From Deltaproteobacteria bacterium ADurb.Bin026 (GTDB lineage Bacteria; Desulfobacterota; Syntrophorhabdia; Syntrophorhabdales; Syntrophorhabdaceae), in NCBI GenBank assembly GCA_002071245.1, contig MWEV01000064.1, positions 1 to 23,964 of the forward strand: a stretch of DNA of 23,964 nt, written 5' to 3'. Under the pieces are notes generated by a model. That model saw nothing but the letters and a program-made list of their open reading frames with translations, was not told where the DNA came from and did not search any database. This document shows positions 23,104-23,964 of the stretch, one piece after another. Positions within the stretch are counted from its first letter, which is position 1. The number at the start of each line of letters is the position of its first letter. The position numbers and the translations under genes are program-made.

Positions 23104-23604
23104 ATGACAACAAAAGACCTTACGCCACAAAAAAGAAAAGAAGGTGTACGTTTGGCGGCTAAACACGAAGATAGGCACCCATTTCTTGCTTTTCAGGAAG
23201 AGATCAACGCACTTATGGACGATTTCTTCAGTAATATAAGCTTTGACCTTTTCGATAAAAAGCCCAGGTCTTTCAGTCCAAGTATCGATATTATGGATTC
23301 AGGGAAAGAGGTTGTTGTTACCGCAGAACTCCCCGGTGTCGACGAAAATAATATTGATATATCAATCACAAAGGATACACTTACCATAAAGGGAGAAAAA
23401 AAGGCCGAAAAAGAGGAAAAAGGTAAGGACTTCCATCTCGTTGAACGGTCCTATGGTTCTTTCATCAGGACGATACCGCTGCCTGTTGACGTAGAAACGG
23501 AAAAGGTTGGTGCAATATTCAAAAAGGGTGTGCTCACTATCAAGCTACCAAAAACTGAAAAGGCCCTTAGCGAGACCAAAAAAATACCCATAAAATCGGA
23601 ATAA
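23104..23604 (+). CDS. Small heat-shock protein, Hsp20 family (third of three)
   Basis: A 166-aa Hsp20 protein and the most typical of the three. The N-terminal arm has HPFLAFQEEINALMDDFF and SFDLFDKKP. The crystallin domain (about 58-155) has PSIDIMDSGKEVVVTAELPG, DTLTIKGEKKAEKEEKGKD, the ERSYGSFIRTIPLP loop and KKGVLTIKLPKTE. The C-terminal KKIPIKSE carries the I-P-I anchor used for oligomer assembly. It has an ATAAGGAGG ribosome site and is followed, 10 bases after the stop, by a strong hairpin. It closes the operon. Confidence 0.95.
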   Translation: MTTKDLTPQKRKEGVRLAAKHEDRHPFLAFQEEINALMDDFFSNISFDLFDKKPRSFSPSIDIMDSGKEVVVTAELPGVDENNIDISITKDTLTIKGEKKAEKEEKGKDFHLVERSYGSFIRTIPLPVDVETEKVGAIFKKGVLTIKLPKTEKALSETKKIPIKSE

Positions 23605-23614
23605 CGGCGATGTT

Positions 23615-23643
23615 TGGTGGCCGGCATCTATGGCCGGCCACCA
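23615..23643 (+). terminator. Strong GC-rich hairpin after the Hsp20 operon
   Basis: TGGTGGCCGGC (23615-23625) is followed after a 7-base loop by its exact reverse complement (23633-23643), an 11-bp stem. No T-run follows, so it is not a canonical Rho-independent terminator. It may end transcription with help, or protect the 3' end of the message. Confidence 0.6.
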
Positions 23644-23723
23644 TGTAAGCCATAGTCGTTGGAAGTGCAGGGTTTCAATATTCAATGTGTAAAACAACCA
23701 TCAAGATAATAATATAAAAAGAC

Positions 23724-23753
23724 TTGGTATTATTGATTCTTATGTTGTATAAT
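23724..23753 (+). promoter_or_regulatory. Promoter overlapping the ATG candidate of the 2-oxoacid oxidoreductase gene
   Basis: TTGGTA at 23724-23729 and TATAAT at 23748-23753 are separated by 18 bp. The -10 shares bases with the ATG at 23752, so a message from this promoter would start near 23760, after that ATG. This supports a start further downstream. Confidence 0.55.
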
Positions 23754-23964
23754 GGACAAAAAGAGGTGTTTTCTGGATTATTCAATAAAAATCGGCGGTG
23801 AGGCTGGGCAGGGCATACAGACAATAGGGGACACCCTTGCAAAGGTATTCTCGCGGTCGGGGTATTATGTGTTCTCCCACCAGGATTACGAATCACGCGT
23901 CAGAGGGGGGCATAACTTTTACCAGATCCGTTTATCCGATAAACAGATTACCGCTTCCAGAAAA
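23752..23964 (+). CDS. 2-oxoacid:acceptor oxidoreductase, gamma/alpha subunit, N-terminal part (partial)
   Basis: The open frame runs off the right edge with about 71 codons. It contains IKIGGEAGQGIQTIGDTLAK, YVFSHQDYESRVRGGHNFYQ and IRLSD, the N-terminal catalytic gamma-domain signature of ferredoxin-dependent 2-oxoacid oxidoreductases (KorA type). These convert 2-oxoacids to acyl-CoA with reduction of ferredoxin, a hallmark of anaerobes. The start is uncertain. ATG 23752 overlaps a TATAAT box and has no ribosome site. CTG at 23773, seven codons on, has GAGGTG (23763-23768) just upstream and gives the family-like N-terminus LDYSIKIGG (M in place of L if used). The longer coordinate is given as the conservative limit; I favour the CTG. 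Confidence 0.85.
   Translation, partial: MDKKRCFLDYSIKIGGEAGQGIQTIGDTLAKVFSRSGYYVFSHQDYESRVRGGHNFYQIRLSDKQITASRK

Overview
The window is a nearly complete dcw (division and cell wall) cluster followed by a mixed housekeeping region and a small heat-shock operon. The organism looks like a Gram-negative, probably anaerobic bacterium of the Desulfobacterota (former Deltaproteobacteria) type, with Nitrospirota as an alternative. The reasons are the dcw gene order, an FtsZ most like deltaproteobacterial ones, a MurE with the DNPR motif of meso-diaminopimelate ligases, a lipobox-bearing lipoprotein with an outer-membrane-type +2 Ser, and the start of a ferredoxin-type 2-oxoacid oxidoreductase. This is judged from remembered family features, not from a search.

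Region 1 (1-15677, all +): mraZ (3' end), rsmH, ftsL, [ftsI slot], murE, murF, mraY, murD, [ftsW slot], murG, murC, murB, ddl, ftsQ, ftsA, ftsZ. Most junctions overlap by 1-14 bp, or abut, and look translationally coupled. The Mur enzymes, MraY, MurG and Ddl make lipid II with a D-Ala-D-Ala stem. FtsL, FtsQ, FtsA and FtsZ are the divisome parts. The striking point is that the two septal synthase genes are not normal. The ftsI slot holds a 298-aa single-pass PASTA protein with no transpeptidase domain. The ftsW slot holds a 261-aa protein with about ten membrane segments, the SEDS topology, but without the SEDS signature motifs or the large loop carrying the catalytic Asp. Both are in frame, intact and coupled to their neighbours, so they look like retained pseudoenzymes or a replaced pair rather than decaying genes. 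FtsZ also lacks the conserved Asn of its T7 loop. Taken together this suggests an altered divisome.

Region 2 (15678-22052): a B12-binding-type radical SAM protein (+); a convergent TSUP/TauE-SafE permease (-); then a + operon from a good sigma70-type promoter at 18376-18404 encoding a metallo-beta-lactamase-fold hydrolase, hypoxanthine phosphoribosyltransferase, a flavodoxin-like protein and an isochorismatase-family hydrolase. On the - strand is a lipoprotein combining a TolB-N/CsgG-like domain with a FlgT C-terminal-like domain; its consensus promoter lies so close to the ATG that a leaderless mRNA is predicted.

Region 3 (22053-23964): three tandem Hsp20 genes behind a TTGACA promoter and a 15-bp palindrome, closed by an 11-bp GC-rich hairpin. 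The window ends in the first part of a 2-oxoacid:acceptor oxidoreductase subunit whose start codon may be CTG. No tRNA, rRNA, CRISPR array or insertion sequence was seen.
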